NCBI GenBank assembly: GCA_039803545.1
Contig: JBDRYS010000001.1
Location: 897,866 to 961,865, forward strand
Source: a candidate division WOR-3 bacterium
GTDB taxonomy: Bacteria; Hydrothermota; Hydrothermia; UBA1063
Direction: 5' to 3'
DNA: 64,000 nucleotides
The stretch's first letter is position 1. Each line of letters begins with the position of its first letter. This document shows positions 53,938 to 63,695 of the stretch, in pieces. The notes beneath the pieces are model-generated. The model was not told the origin of the DNA and did no database searches. It saw only the letters and a list, made by a program, of their open reading frames with translations. The position numbers and the translations under genes are program-made.

Positions 53938-56896
53938 AGTAGGTTAACACCTCAAAAATCCTATTGTAAAGTTTTTCAAAACCTTCATAAGGAATCTTAT
54001 ATTTTGGTCTCAATTCGGCAAGATACATCCTCAAGTCTCTCTCAACATTTTTTGAAACTGCTGGATTTTGATCCCAACCTGGATAAAGCCTACCTCTAAC
54101 CCTTGCATAGATTTGCCTGGCAAGCTCTTCAGCTTCATTACTCTCAACAACCCCTTCATTCTCTAAAACCAACTTCATTCCAAATTCCACATCACTGAGT
54201 TTCGATTCCCCCCTCTCCCTTTCTTTATCCTCAATGAACTTCAGTACACCATCAATATCTTTACGGAGCTGGGATATATCCACACCTGCTTGCCACCTTT
54301 CTACCAATTCTTTTACTCTTTCCGCAATGCTCTTATAAATGGGATTCCGAGATTTTATAACCACCATGTATTTCAAATTGTTCAAAATTCCAACATACTT
54401 CTGGGTTTCCGCTAAATTCGAAGACTTAAGTGCTTTGATAGTTTCAAAATCGATAACCGCCGGCTTTTCCCTCCGAAGACCAGAGGGTTCAATCAAATCG
54501 TGGATTAAACTAATAGTCCTGTTAAAATACTTCTCCAAATTTCCCTCGTTGATATCCGGCCTCAAAAGCTTCTTGTAAAACTCGTATAGGAAAGAAAACC
54601 ACTTGTACCCATCAAGAAAATTCACCATTCTTCTATCGGTACTTAGAAATTCAAACTTCCTTCTCAATTCCCTATACAATAAGCTAAACTCATCCCCTCT
54701 TGTCCTTAAAATCTCGATGGCCCTGTCAAAACTCTCCCTACTAAAATCTCCGACCAAACCCCAAAACATTCCTTTTAACCGCTCAAATATTGAGAGAAAT
54801 TGTTCCCAGGCTACATCTGTATCAATGACCTTTTGTCTTATGATATTTATGTCTTCAACGGCGTAAGCACTTAGAGCCTCCTCAATATACTTAAAAATTC
54901 CAACATAATCAACTAAAAGCCCTGCGGCCTTCTCCTCGTGAGGTCTATTCACCCTGGCAATGGTTTGCAGTAGCCTGTGATTCTTCAAAATCTTGTAAAG
55001 GTATAGAACAGCAAGCTTCGGCTCGTCGAAACCCGTTATCAGCATATCCGTTACAATAAGAAGCTTGGGGTACTCCTCCTTTTTGAATTTCTCAGTAATT
55101 TGATTTGCGATTTCAACATCATCTGAAGTGCCAAATCGCTCGGTTTGTACACGAACAAACTCCTTTATCTCCTCATCCTCTCCTCCAAAGGTCATCACAA
55201 CTTCACTGTATTTGGGGTCTAAATATTCATCCAAAATCCTCTTAAATCTTACACAGGCCTTCCGACTTCCCGTAACAATCAATCCCTTGAACTTCCCATC
55301 AAAATGTTCTTTATAGTGCTGTGCAATGTCTTCGCAAATTTGCCGGATATTTTTAGGATTTTCCAGGAATACGGTGATCTCATTAATTCTTTTTCTTACC
55401 GCTGTTTCCAGATCCCTAAGCTCGCTTTCCTCCGCAATATCATCTACATCCACCCTTTTCAAGTACCAATCCAGGTCTTGCTCTTTTAAGTTAACCTCTT
55501 CCTTTCTCAACTCGTAAACGATGGGGACAACAAAACCATCCCTTTCGGCCTCATCAATGAAATACCTGTCTAAATAAAGTTCCGGATCGTCATCCCTTAA
55601 AAAGCCAAATTCTTTGTAGGTATTCCTGTCCTTGAGAGCAATTGGTGTTCCAGTAAATCCAAAGAAGAAGGCGTTTGCCAAAATAGTTCTCAATTTCCCT
55701 GCCAAGATTCCATACTGAGTCCTGTGCACCTCATCCAGGAAACAAATGATGTCCTTCCTCTGATTAACCTCTCCAATTTGGTCCAGTAAAAATTCCTCTT
55801 TTAGGTTGAATTTATGAATAAGCGTTAAGAAAGCACCTCGTTCCCCACGGTTGTTGTCATGCGTCAAAACATCCTTTAAGGCGCTAATACTCTCTATCTT
55901 TTTAAAACCGAAATGCAAATCCAAAGCGCTTAACTCATCACTAAATTGCCTTTCCAATTCCCGCCTATCCACAATGAAAAATATAGTAGGTTTACCAAGC
56001 TCAAAGTAGAGTTTATGGGCAGCGAAAATCATCGTTAAAGTCTTTCCAGACCCTTGCCAATGCCAGATTAATCCCCTGTTTTTGTCGGTCTTCCCCGCCA
56101 AATTATCCATTACCCTTTGGTAAATCTTATTAACCGCTCGATATTGCATATACCTCCCGATAACCTTAGTCATTTCGCCCCTGAATTCCCGAACAAAAAG
56201 GAAGTTTTTGACAATATCCAAAAGCAAATTGGGACTCAGCATTTCAAAGATAGCCTCATCATCGCTCTTGAACTCCGACCTCCAGACTTCCTGTTTCACA
56301 TCCTCAAGCCATGGGACAATGGGAAAATATTTAACCTTTTCAGCAAGACCTATTCCGATTTGGACATATTTGTAAAGTTCTGGAACGGTCTGTTCGTATC
56401 TCTTGATTTGCTTGTATGCAGAATAGTAATCCGACTTTGCCGTATAGGGATTTTTGCATTCGATGTTCACAAGAGGAATACCGTTCACGAAAAGCAGAAG
56501 GTCCACGCGGATTTTGTCTCTCCCCCAAAATTGAACCTGGTTTGAAAAGACAAATTCATTGTTGTGAATGTTTTTAAAGTCAAAAAGTTGAACATACTTT
56601 ACAACCTTATCCTTTTCCAACTTTATTGGGACTCCATACTTAAAGAAGCTTAGAATTTCTTTGTGCCCGTTTTGATCGGTGTGGGCAAATTTGAGTTTAT
56701 TGATGACGGTCTTTAAGTCCTCTTCCGTAAACTCCACATCTTTGTTGATCTCCAAAATTTTCCTCTTCAAGTTCTCAACGAGGAGAGGCTCCTCAATGCT
56801 TTCTCGTGGGAGATTTTGAGGTTCAATATAGTTCCATCCATGCTCCTTAAGTTTCTCAATCGCCCAATCTTCCACAAGTTTCTTCTCTAAATACAT
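53921..56896 (-). CDS. hsdR: Type I restriction enzyme, R subunit
   Basis: Translocase/nuclease of the type I restriction complex (991 aa). N-terminal nuclease with RVDLLLFVNGIPLVNIECKNP (D...E-x-K) near residues 130-150, Walker A WQGSGKTLTM near 282, DEVHRTQYG near 390 and GFTGTP, with motif VI-like QTIARVNRPHEEKAAG near 645. The C-terminal ~300 residues are helical. Codes for the restriction part; specificity comes from HsdS. Length is normal for the family. Confidence 0.94.
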   Translation of the reverse strand: MYLEKKLVEDWAIEKLKEHGWNYIEPQNLPRESIEEPLLVENLKRKILEINKDVEFTEEDLKTVINKLKFAHTDQNGHKEILSFFKYGVPIKLEKDKVVKYVQLFDFKNIHNNEFVFSNQVQFWGRDKIRVDLLLFVNGIPLVNIECKNPYTAKSDYYSAYKQIKRYEQTVPELYKYVQIGIGLAEKVKYFPIVPWLEDVKQEVWRSEFKSDDEAIFEMLSPNLLLDIVKNFLFVREFRGEMTKVIGRYMQYRAVNKIYQRVMDNLAGKTDKNRGLIWHWQGSGKTLTMIFAAHKLYFELGKPTIFFIVDRRELERQFSDELSALDLHFGFKKIESISALKDVLTHDNNRGERGAFLTLIHKFNLKEEFLLDQIGEVNQRKDIICFLDEVHRTQYGILAGKLRTILANAFFFGFTGTPIALKDRNTYKEFGFLRDDDPELYLDRYFIDEAERDGFVVPIVYELRKEEVNLKEQDLDWYLKRVDVDDIAEESELRDLETAVRKRINEITVFLENPKNIRQICEDIAQHYKEHFDGKFKGLIVTGSRKACVRFKRILDEYLDPKYSEVVMTFGGEDEEIKEFVRVQTERFGTSDDVEIANQITEKFKKEEYPKLLIVTDMLITGFDEPKLAVLYLYKILKNHRLLQTIARVNRPHEEKAAGLLVDYVGIFKYIEEALSAYAVEDINIIRQKVIDTDVAWEQFLSIFERLKGMFWGLVGDFSRESFDRAIEILRTRGDEFSLLYRELRRKFEFLSTDRRMVNFLDGYKWFSFLYEFYKKLLRPDINEGNLEKYFNRTISLIHDLIEPSGLRREKPAVIDFETIKALKSSNLAETQKYVGILNNLKYMVVIKSRNPIYKSIAERVKELVERWQAGVDISQLRKDIDGVLKFIEDKERERGESKLSDVEFGMKLVLENEGVVESNEAEELARQIYARVRGRLYPGWDQNPAVSKNVERDLRMYLAELRPKYKIPYEGFEKLYNRIFEVLTYYGRGN

Positions 56897-56988
56897 AATC
56901 TTTTATTTCCCCCTATGCCAATTTAAAAATTTAACATACAGCAGGCGTTTTTTCATTTTTCTGTAGCCGCGCCACCGCAAGCCCATCA

Positions 56989-58116
56989 TTAATTTTCCAA
57001 CTCACTAAGGTCTAACGAATCAACATCTATTTCCTGATTCATAATCTTATTCAGAAGAGTCTTAAACAACTCTTCATAAAGTTCTTTCTTCTTTTGTTCA
57101 ATCTCGATCTTTTGGTCGATGGTTTGAAGAATCTCCGCAATCTCCTGCTGTTCAGGGAGAGTGGGAAGAGGGATTTTGAAAGGAGAGAGAGACCTTATAG
57201 TAATTTGCGGTTGTCCACTTCCTGAGATTACTTCGGATAAATCCAAGTTGAGTAGCAGATAATATAAAAACATTTTAAAGAGATCTTTAGAAATCGGATG
57301 GACAACCATTGCATTACCTGTAATCCAAGACTTAGGCTCTGATAGATTTATAGTTCCGCAAGTTGATCCTCTACAAGTTACTAAAACTTCCGATTCTTCG
57401 TGATTATATTTTGTGAAATATCCAATTACCCCATTTGCTCCATATACTTTATAAGGACCCGATTCTGAGATCTCTTTCAAGGTGATTGTTTTAGGTTGAT
57501 AAATTTTACAAACCTCCCCCAGCCTCACCACTTCCCAATCCTCTGGAATCTCTCCGATTTCAGTTTCCTTTAATTTTCTTCCTTTTCTAAAGGATGGGCC
57601 GCCATACTTAAAAAGTTCTGCCATCAGGCTCTTTTTAAGTTCTTTCGTCTTTTCAATAATCTTATCGTGAATCTCCACAGCAGATTGAACAGTATCAAGA
57701 ATCTTCACGATTTTTTGTTGGATGGGAAGAGGAGGAAGGGGTACTATTAAATTTTTAACAAAAGAGGGAGAAATAAATGGTTGTCCAGTCCCTGTTTTAG
57801 GCCATTTATTCTCATCATTAAGGTAATAATACATAAATTTAGCAGTTACTGGATTTTCAAATTTTATAATTTGCGTATTAGCCAGAGCTGTCCATTCTCC
57901 TTCAGCATAAAAACATTTTCCACATCTTGATCCTATAGAAGAAAGAATTACAGCAAAACCAGAATCGTACGCTTCTTTAGTGAAACCATCTTGCCCCGCA
58001 GCACTAAAAGCTGGAAATCCTCTTTCTACATAATCTTTTTTGGTAATTCCGCTTCTCCCCCCTGAATAAATTTCTGCAATCTCTCCTAATTTTTTTGTTG
58101 GCCAAGTTGATTTCAT
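56989..58116 (-). CDS. hsdS: Type I restriction enzyme, specificity subunit
   Basis: DNA-recognition subunit (375 aa) with two target-recognition domains: 1 near residues 1-115 (KLGEIAEIYSGGRSG...LIVPLPPLPIQQKIVKILD) and 2 near 190-325 (VRLGEVCKIYQPKTI...FKIPLPTLPEQQEIAEILQTIDQKIE), each ended by the P-L-P-x-x-x-Q-Q-x-I helix. 4-nt overlap with the upstream ATPase gene. Target sequence unknown. No inverted repeats or second hsdS copy were seen for switching. Confidence 0.94.
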   Translation of the reverse strand: MKSTWPTKKLGEIAEIYSGGRSGITKKDYVERGFPAFSAAGQDGFTKEAYDSGFAVILSSIGSRCGKCFYAEGEWTALANTQIIKFENPVTAKFMYYYLNDENKWPKTGTGQPFISPSFVKNLIVPLPPLPIQQKIVKILDTVQSAVEIHDKIIEKTKELKKSLMAELFKYGGPSFRKGRKLKETEIGEIPEDWEVVRLGEVCKIYQPKTITLKEISESGPYKVYGANGVIGYFTKYNHEESEVLVTCRGSTCGTINLSEPKSWITGNAMVVHPISKDLFKMFLYYLLLNLDLSEVISGSGQPQITIRSLSPFKIPLPTLPEQQEIAEILQTIDQKIEIEQKKKELYEELFKTLLNKIMNQEIDVDSLDLSELEN

Positions 58117-59825
58117 AACTTTGAAACTTTTTTAATTATTTCAATATAAGCATCAGGTATTTCATCAGGTTCAAGTTCTTGAGCGATAGCTTTTCCAATT
58201 CTCCATCTTTTATTATTTTTCAGCAATTCAAAAACCTTTTCTTTTAAATTATCGTTTTCTGTTTTTAAATCCTTGTCATTAACCTCATATCCCCAATGCT
58301 TTTTTACAAAATTAATAGCATTTATTATTTTACGTAATGTGTCATTATTAGAATTTACAGCAATCATTTTCTCGAAGGGTTGATGTATAAAAATATTGTA
58401 ATTTCTTAATTTATTTTTTAAATCTTCACTATTGAGAGGTTCTAATTGAAATTTTTCTTCAGTTTCAATAAGATTATTTTCTTCTAATTTTTTAAGAAAT
58501 TGCTGTGTATCGTTAAGCTTGTCCTCATCTATAAGAACAATAAATGGAATATTAAGACTTTTCAAAAGCTTGATAAAAAACCAGATGGTATCACCTCTAC
58601 TATTAAGAACAGAAACAGAATTATAATCAAAAGAGTAATTTATCTCAACTTCTTTTTCACCCTCTTTTGTTTTCTCCAAAATCTTTTTAGAAACTTCACT
58701 AAAAAATCCTTCCTCGGTGTCTCCTTCCACAACTAAAACTCTTTTAGCAAAAAATATTTCCTCTAAATTACGGCCATGTATTTCTAAAATTTTCTTTTCT
58801 TGAGAAGAAAGGTTTATTTTATAATGTTTTGTTTTGCTATCTTCTTTACCAACTCTAATAATATTATCGATTTGAGTTATATCGATTAAATGATCGGAGT
58901 GTGTAGTTATAATGACTTGAGAGTACTCAGAAAGATTTTTAAGAGAAAATATCAATTGTCTCTGGCTATGGGGGTGTAAACCAATTTCTGGTTCATCAAT
59001 TCCATAAATTATAAATTTTTTCTCCTCATCTCTAAGGTATTTTGCCATTACTCTAAACAGCGAGATAATAATTAAATTCTGCGTACCTAATCCTTTCTTA
59101 ATGACCTCAGAAATATAACCGTCATCTATTAAAATTTTCATTTCACTTAAAAAATCGGAATATTTAGTTGAAGATGGCGAGAGTACAATCTTTTTAATAT
59201 CTGTTTGGTCTTTAGAAATTTTTTCTAAATCAGAAATTATTTTTTTAACTTCATCAATATCTGTTAATTTCTTCTTTGCTTCATCTATAATTGATATTAC
59301 CTCATCCAATTTTTCTTTCTGAGCTTTTTTAATAATTATTTCTTTAAAATATTTTAATGGAGACTTCCATCTTATTGGAGCAATTTCCATGATATTTCTT
59401 AAAGATTTCACCCTTAGAAAAAATAATTTCTTTTCAAAATCCCAATAATATCCAAAGGGTTTATTATATTTTTGCTTCCATTGTTCGCCAATTCTAACTT
59501 CAAATGAGCCGCCATTTTGCTTTGAAAATTTATATCTTACAGCAACTAATGAATTAAAATCAGGATTGATTGATGCAAGCTCATTACCCTCAAGGGAAGC
59601 TTCTATTATAATTTCTCGATTTTCTTCGCCATTAAAGAAATGGTCTGTAGATGGCTCAAAATTAGGCAGATACACGTCACCCAATAAAAGATCTATTGCT
59701 TCCATTATATTTGATTTACCTGCATTATTTGGGCCAACAAGAATATTTAATCCTTTATTAAACTCTATTTTTTCTTCCTCTATAGACCTAAAGTTTTTAA
59801 TATATAATTCTTTTATGTGAATCAT
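58113..59825 (-). CDS. OLD-family ATPase/TOPRIM nuclease in the hsd operon
   Basis: SMC-like ATPase with a TOPRIM nuclease domain (570 aa). Walker A VGPNNAGKSN near residue 32, signature-like LKNLSEYSQVIITTHSDHL and Walker B FIIYGIDEPEIGLHPHSQRQL near 275-310, then TOPRIM KRVLVVEGDTEEGFFSEVSK near 365 (catalytic Glu) and FIVLIDEDKLND (DxD) near 435. This is the OLD plan seen in anti-phage proteins such as GajA, but no UvrD-type GajB partner is present. Overlaps by 4 nt with hsdM and hsdS, so it is fixed in the operon. Exact OLD class unassigned. Confidence 0.85.
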   Translation of the reverse strand: MIHIKELYIKNFRSIEEEKIEFNKGLNILVGPNNAGKSNIMEAIDLLLGDVYLPNFEPSTDHFFNGEENREIIIEASLEGNELASINPDFNSLVAVRYKFSKQNGGSFEVRIGEQWKQKYNKPFGYYWDFEKKLFFLRVKSLRNIMEIAPIRWKSPLKYFKEIIIKKAQKEKLDEVISIIDEAKKKLTDIDEVKKIISDLEKISKDQTDIKKIVLSPSSTKYSDFLSEMKILIDDGYISEVIKKGLGTQNLIIISLFRVMAKYLRDEEKKFIIYGIDEPEIGLHPHSQRQLIFSLKNLSEYSQVIITTHSDHLIDITQIDNIIRVGKEDSKTKHYKINLSSQEKKILEIHGRNLEEIFFAKRVLVVEGDTEEGFFSEVSKKILEKTKEGEKEVEINYSFDYNSVSVLNSRGDTIWFFIKLLKSLNIPFIVLIDEDKLNDTQQFLKKLEENNLIETEEKFQLEPLNSEDLKNKLRNYNIFIHQPFEKMIAVNSNNDTLRKIINAINFVKKHWGYEVNDKDLKTENDNLKEKVFELLKNNKRWRIGKAIAQELEPDEIPDAYIEIIKKVSKL

Positions 59826-61345
59826 ATCCTCTCCAAAATTCCCTTCACCTTTTCCTCGACCCTTTTTCTTTCTTCTTCTAATTTTTCTAAATCTGATTTG
59901 ATTTCGCTTAATGGGCGATAATTCTCTTCCTCACTCACACTCACAAACCTCGAAGGACTTAAATTATAATCGGCCTCCTTTGCCTCCTCTTTCGTTATAA
60001 CTTTCGCAAACTTTTCTACATCTTTAAATTCCTTGTATGCATCTACAATTTTTCCTATATTCTCATCGGACAATGTGTTCTGCTTTTTCCCCGGCACAAA
60101 CTCCTTGCTGGCATTGATCAATAAAATCTTTCCCTTTCGCTCTTCCGGTTTTTGCTTGTTGAAAACAATAATTACTGCAGGTGCACCAGTGTTGTAAAAT
60201 AATTTCTCGGGTAGTAAGATTACCGCTTCAACCAGGTCTTCATCAACTATCCGTTGTCTTATCAACTTTTCCCTTCCACCCCTTGAAACAGCCCCTGTAT
60301 CTATAACTACAGCAACCTTTTCCTTTGCCGAAGCAAGCATATGTTGAATCCATACCCAATCGGCAGATTGCTTTGTGCCAAATCCAAATTTAAACCTATC
60401 TTGCCAATATTCTCCCTTCTTTAAGTTATCTTCATCGTAACCGTCCTGGTTCCACGGGGGATTTGCAATTACATAGTCAAACTGCTTAATGCTATTACCC
60501 TCTTTGAACTTGGGGTAAAGGAGGGTATCCCCCAGGTAAAAACGAAAATTGTTAATATCGTGGAGCAGCATGTTCATTTTTGCCAAAGCAAGGGTTTTGG
60601 AATTTACTTCTTGACCAAACAAAAACAAGGTATTTGCTATGTCCTTTCCAAACTTCTCCTCAACGTGCTTATATCCAACAATAAGCATTCCAGCAGAACC
60701 TAAAGCGGGGTCATAAATACTTTTCTTAGGCTCAGGGTCCAGAATTTCGATCATAAGTTTAATAACTTCTCTCGGGGTGTAAACTTCACCTTCCTTTGCC
60801 TTTTGAGGGGCAAAATACTTCAAAATCCACTCGTAGGCATCTCCCAAAATATCTCCAGAGATTTCCTTAAAGGAAAATTTGCTAAAAAGTTCAACAAGTT
60901 GGTTCAAAATGACCGCATTTTCTGGGTTGCTGGTAAACTGATGGAAATCGAACTGAGAAAAGATGTCCTGGTAATTGGGATTAAGATCTGCCAGCTTTTT
61001 AACAGCGATGGAAAACCTCTCGGAAATCTTCTGAGGTTCTCTCCGCATATTATCCCAGAGGTATTCCCTCGGAAAATTAAAAGTATGATAAGTATCAGCG
61101 GTTGCCTCTTTTACTGCCTCACCTTCATCCCACCCCTTCTTAATGAGTTCTGACTTTGTTTCCTCAAACTCCTTCTCCCACTTATCGGAGATGGACTTGT
61201 AGAAAAGCAAGAACAAAATAAAGGTATAATCCACTCGCGTTCTAATGAGATCCGCCGCCTGCTTCAGAAGGTTAATTAATTGGTCTTTCGTTGAAATAGA
61301 ATTGTTTTTAGAATTCCCATTAAACAAGCTTTTCTGCCCGTACAC
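59822..61345 (-). CDS. hsdM: Type I restriction enzyme, M subunit
   Basis: N6-adenine methylase (507 aa). N-terminal HsdM helical domain, SAM-binding motif I YDPALGSAGMLIVGY near residue 208 and catalytic NPPWNQDGYD (NPPW/Y) near residue 296. Ends with a basic, coiled C-terminus. AAAGGAGG precedes the ATG. It is the first gene of the hsdM-OLD-hsdS-hsdR-ygjP operon and follows the palindrome-containing promoter region. Confidence 0.94.
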   Translation of the reverse strand: MYGQKSLFNGNSKNNSISTKDQLINLLKQAADLIRTRVDYTFILFLLFYKSISDKWEKEFEETKSELIKKGWDEGEAVKEATADTYHTFNFPREYLWDNMRREPQKISERFSIAVKKLADLNPNYQDIFSQFDFHQFTSNPENAVILNQLVELFSKFSFKEISGDILGDAYEWILKYFAPQKAKEGEVYTPREVIKLMIEILDPEPKKSIYDPALGSAGMLIVGYKHVEEKFGKDIANTLFLFGQEVNSKTLALAKMNMLLHDINNFRFYLGDTLLYPKFKEGNSIKQFDYVIANPPWNQDGYDEDNLKKGEYWQDRFKFGFGTKQSADWVWIQHMLASAKEKVAVVIDTGAVSRGGREKLIRQRIVDEDLVEAVILLPEKLFYNTGAPAVIIVFNKQKPEERKGKILLINASKEFVPGKKQNTLSDENIGKIVDAYKEFKDVEKFAKVITKEEAKEADYNLSPSRFVSVSEEENYRPLSEIKSDLEKLEEERKRVEEKVKGILERI

Positions 61346-61390
61346 ATCCTCCTCCTTTACTAAAGGTGAAATCTATGACAAACTCCAACC

Positions 61391-61482
61391 GTGAAAATTT
61401 TTTCACACCCTCGAAAACCCAAACTCTCACAAATCCACCTTTAAATATACAAAAGTATATAACAAAACCCCTCTCCTTTCAA
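61391..61482 (-). promoter_or_regulatory. hsd operon promoter with two palindromes
   Basis: On the - strand a promoter TTGAAA (61482-61477), 17 nt, TATACT (61459-61454). Its -10 sits in the palindrome ATATAC-AAAA-GTATAT (61445-61460). Downstream, in the leader, GTGAAAA-TT-TTTTCAC (61391-61406) is a second palindrome. Both could be operators that delay restriction gene expression. Confidence 0.62.
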
Positions 61483-61932
61483 AAGGTTGGTGTTCCTCAA
61501 AATTAATATACTAAAAATGGGCTATTCCATCAAAAATAACAAAATAATAAACCAGCGACCAAACTGCATCCTTTTGTTCTTGAACAAGTAACAGTGCAGT
61601 ATGGTCGTTGTAAGAGGGTATGACATTTAGAAAAGATATTCAATTAGTGCCCTCAATGCACCTATATACAGGAAGGCAAAGAAAATAGATAAAACACAAA
61701 TCCTCAACAAACTTCAGAAATTCTTGGATAGGAACAGGAGTTGCATAGCCTATCTTTGGAGAAACACGGGCAAAAAGTTTATTTAAAGGGAGGTAAAGTA
61801 GTGGTGGTAGGAAATTCCACTGTTCTGACTGCCACATACCCGTCCATAGGTAGTTCTTTAATCTTGCAAACAACTGGGTGTTAATTACTTACGATGCAGA
61901 TATATTTCAAATTCTTAAAAGGGTGAAATATT
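61483..61932. other. Gene-free, decayed-looking region
   Basis: No supportable gene. Short translated stretches on + (e.g. RKFHCSDCHIPVHR) and a 77-aa open frame on - show no family I can name and have no ribosome-binding site. Likely remains of a mobile or accessory gene. Confidence 0.35.
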
Positions 61933-62397
61933 GTGCTTCTCATTTTTAACGAGAAAAATAAGCAGCTTTTGCCCAGCGAAGAAATAGACTTTAGGAGTCA
62001 TAAAATCTTTGAAAGACATTGAAAAATGGGTAATGGATTTTCCAGAAATAATTGGAGAAGAATTGCTCATTATCACAACGAATACGACAAGTTTGACAAA
62101 ACCAAGGAAAATATTGGATATCCTTGCCCTTGATAAAGCGGGAAACTTGCAAGAACAGAATTAAAACTGGATGAAAGTGGAAAAAGCGCTGAACTTCAGG
62201 CTATAAAAGATGCAGCATATTGTTCTACTCTAACTTTGAATGATGTAGTTTCCCTAAGGAAAAACTTCTTGACGAAGAGGGGTGAAGAAAAGACAGAAGA
62301 TGAAATTAAAGAAGAAATCCTTGAAGAATTTATGATAAATGCAGAGCGGAAAGACTTTGGAGAAAAACCTTTATCACGCACACAGAAAAAAAACTAA
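61933..62397 (+). pseudogene. DUF91-type PD-(D/E)XK nuclease pseudogene
   Basis: Broken gene for a PD-(D/E)XK protein of the DUF91/NucS-like group. GTG 61933 opens LLIFNEKNKQLLPSEEIDF...IFERH, then a frame change leads to IEKWVMDFPEIIGEELLIITT and KILDILALDKAGNL. A missing G gives a second shift to RTELKLDESGKSAELQAIKDAAYCSTLTLNDVV, which contains the E-L-K active-site element, and then an acidic tail to the stop at 62397. At least two frameshifts. It adds to the defence-type genes here. Confidence 0.7.
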
Positions 62398-62615
62398 TTG
62401 AAAACTACTTCGAGGAATCTATCCATATAACTGGCATTTAGCCCCCTAACTAATATTTTGCCTAAAGGTTTAAAGATAAGGGTAACTTATGGAGCCAAAG
62501 AGGAGTAAACTTTTACGTATATGAATGCTAATACATATAACATCCTGACAGAAGGCACAAAATTTGAACAACAAAATCGCAAAGAGCTCAGCACACCATT
62601 GATAGCTTCTCTCAA

Positions 62616-63695
62616 TTATAACCATTCTTCAAATCTACTTTTTACAAGTCCTAATTTGTTGATACTCTCCATGGCTTCTGACAAACGCTCATGCGTGCTA
62701 ATTACATCTTTAACTTCCCAAAATGCTAACGATTTTCTAAAATTTTCTGGAAGGCCCTGAATCTCATCTCGAATTTTTTCAATTCGTTTAGCGTCTGATA
62801 CTGCAATAATCTTTTGAACAGTAGGATTGTTAAGAGCCTTCTGCAAATTAAGTATAAGGCTATCTATTGAACCGCTCTTATGAACTTCAAAGACATAAGT
62901 CACCACACCAAGATTTGCTATTCTAGCCATCCATACACAATCAACACGTGCACCAGAAGCTATTTGTTTTTCTGTATCAACTTCAAATCCTAACCAATTA
63001 CCAATGTCTCTTATAAAATCCCGTATTTCATCATGGTCGAATTCTTTCTCTTCAAGAATTAGAGGGATTTCTTCTTTTTCTGTCTTCTCCTTTTCTGTAA
63101 ACCATACTTCATACAGAAAGTAATCTACCGCCAATAAGTCAGCATCTCTTAATCCTAACTCCTTAAGATACTGTGCAATCTCAAGAAAAACCTTATTTAT
63201 CTCTACATACTCTTTACCCGATATATTGTATTTTGCCAATGGTAAGGCATCAAACTGCAAAATTTTTAAAGCTTTTCGCGCTTTGTCATTCCAGAATCCA
63301 TACTTATTAGGGTCATAATAACACAATATTTCTGTAATTGTGGCTGGCCCCAACCCCTTTATTTCTCTTAAAAATCTATCAAATCTCCTATCAAATGACT
63401 CTGGTCCATATAATAAGTTTTCAAGTTCGTCAATGATTTTATCCATACCATTTTCGCCTACTATTTTTTGCACTAAGTATTCCTTGTTTCCCCATAATGC
63501 TGAAGCCCAAAGCTTAGAGATAAGCTCACCGAATTCAAGTTCGGTCATCGATCTTAACCTTTCCCTTGAAAGCAAAGGTACAATTAACTCACGCCGTTCC
63601 TCACGAGATTCCAACTCATCCATAAAGGCCTTTGATGACTTGAATTTAGTAAAGTAGTCTTTAATCTTTTGATGCTGCTCTTTATTTAACGCCAT
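62616..63695 (-). CDS. Two-domain HhH-like / PD-(D/E)XK nuclease
   Basis: Protein of 359 aa; ATG 63695 is 8 nt after GGAGG and is preferred to GTG 63704. Residues ~90-150 (FLREIKGLGPATITEILCYYDPNKYGFWNDKA) look like a helix-hairpin-helix. Residues ~230-320 look like a PD-(D/E)XK domain: GFEVDTEKQIASGARVDCVW, then VTYVFEVHKSGSIDSLILNL (D...E-x-x-K), then IIAVSDAKRIEKIRDEI. This layout is common in stand-alone restriction-like proteins. It is intact, near the type I system, but function is not proven. Confidence 0.72.
   Translation of the reverse strand: MALNKEQHQKIKDYFTKFKSSKAFMDELESREERRELIVPLLSRERLRSMTELEFGELISKLWASALWGNKEYLVQKIVGENGMDKIIDELENLLYGPESFDRRFDRFLREIKGLGPATITEILCYYDPNKYGFWNDKARKALKILQFDALPLAKYNISGKEYVEINKVFLEIAQYLKELGLRDADLLAVDYFLYEVWFTEKEKTEKEEIPLILEEKEFDHDEIRDFIRDIGNWLGFEVDTEKQIASGARVDCVWMARIANLGVVTYVFEVHKSGSIDSLILNLQKALNNPTVQKIIAVSDAKRIEKIRDEIQGLPENFRKSLAFWEVKDVISTHERLSEAMESINKLGLVKSRFEEWL

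Noticed and set aside
58113-59825. Gabija system (GajA-like)
   Set aside because: The OLD-type protein fits GajA in plan, but there is no UvrD-like GajB gene next to it; neighbours are hsdM and hsdS.
61640-61873. 77-aa ORF on the - strand in the decayed region
   Set aside because: No ribosome-binding site, odd composition, no family; + strand fragments there are equally weak.
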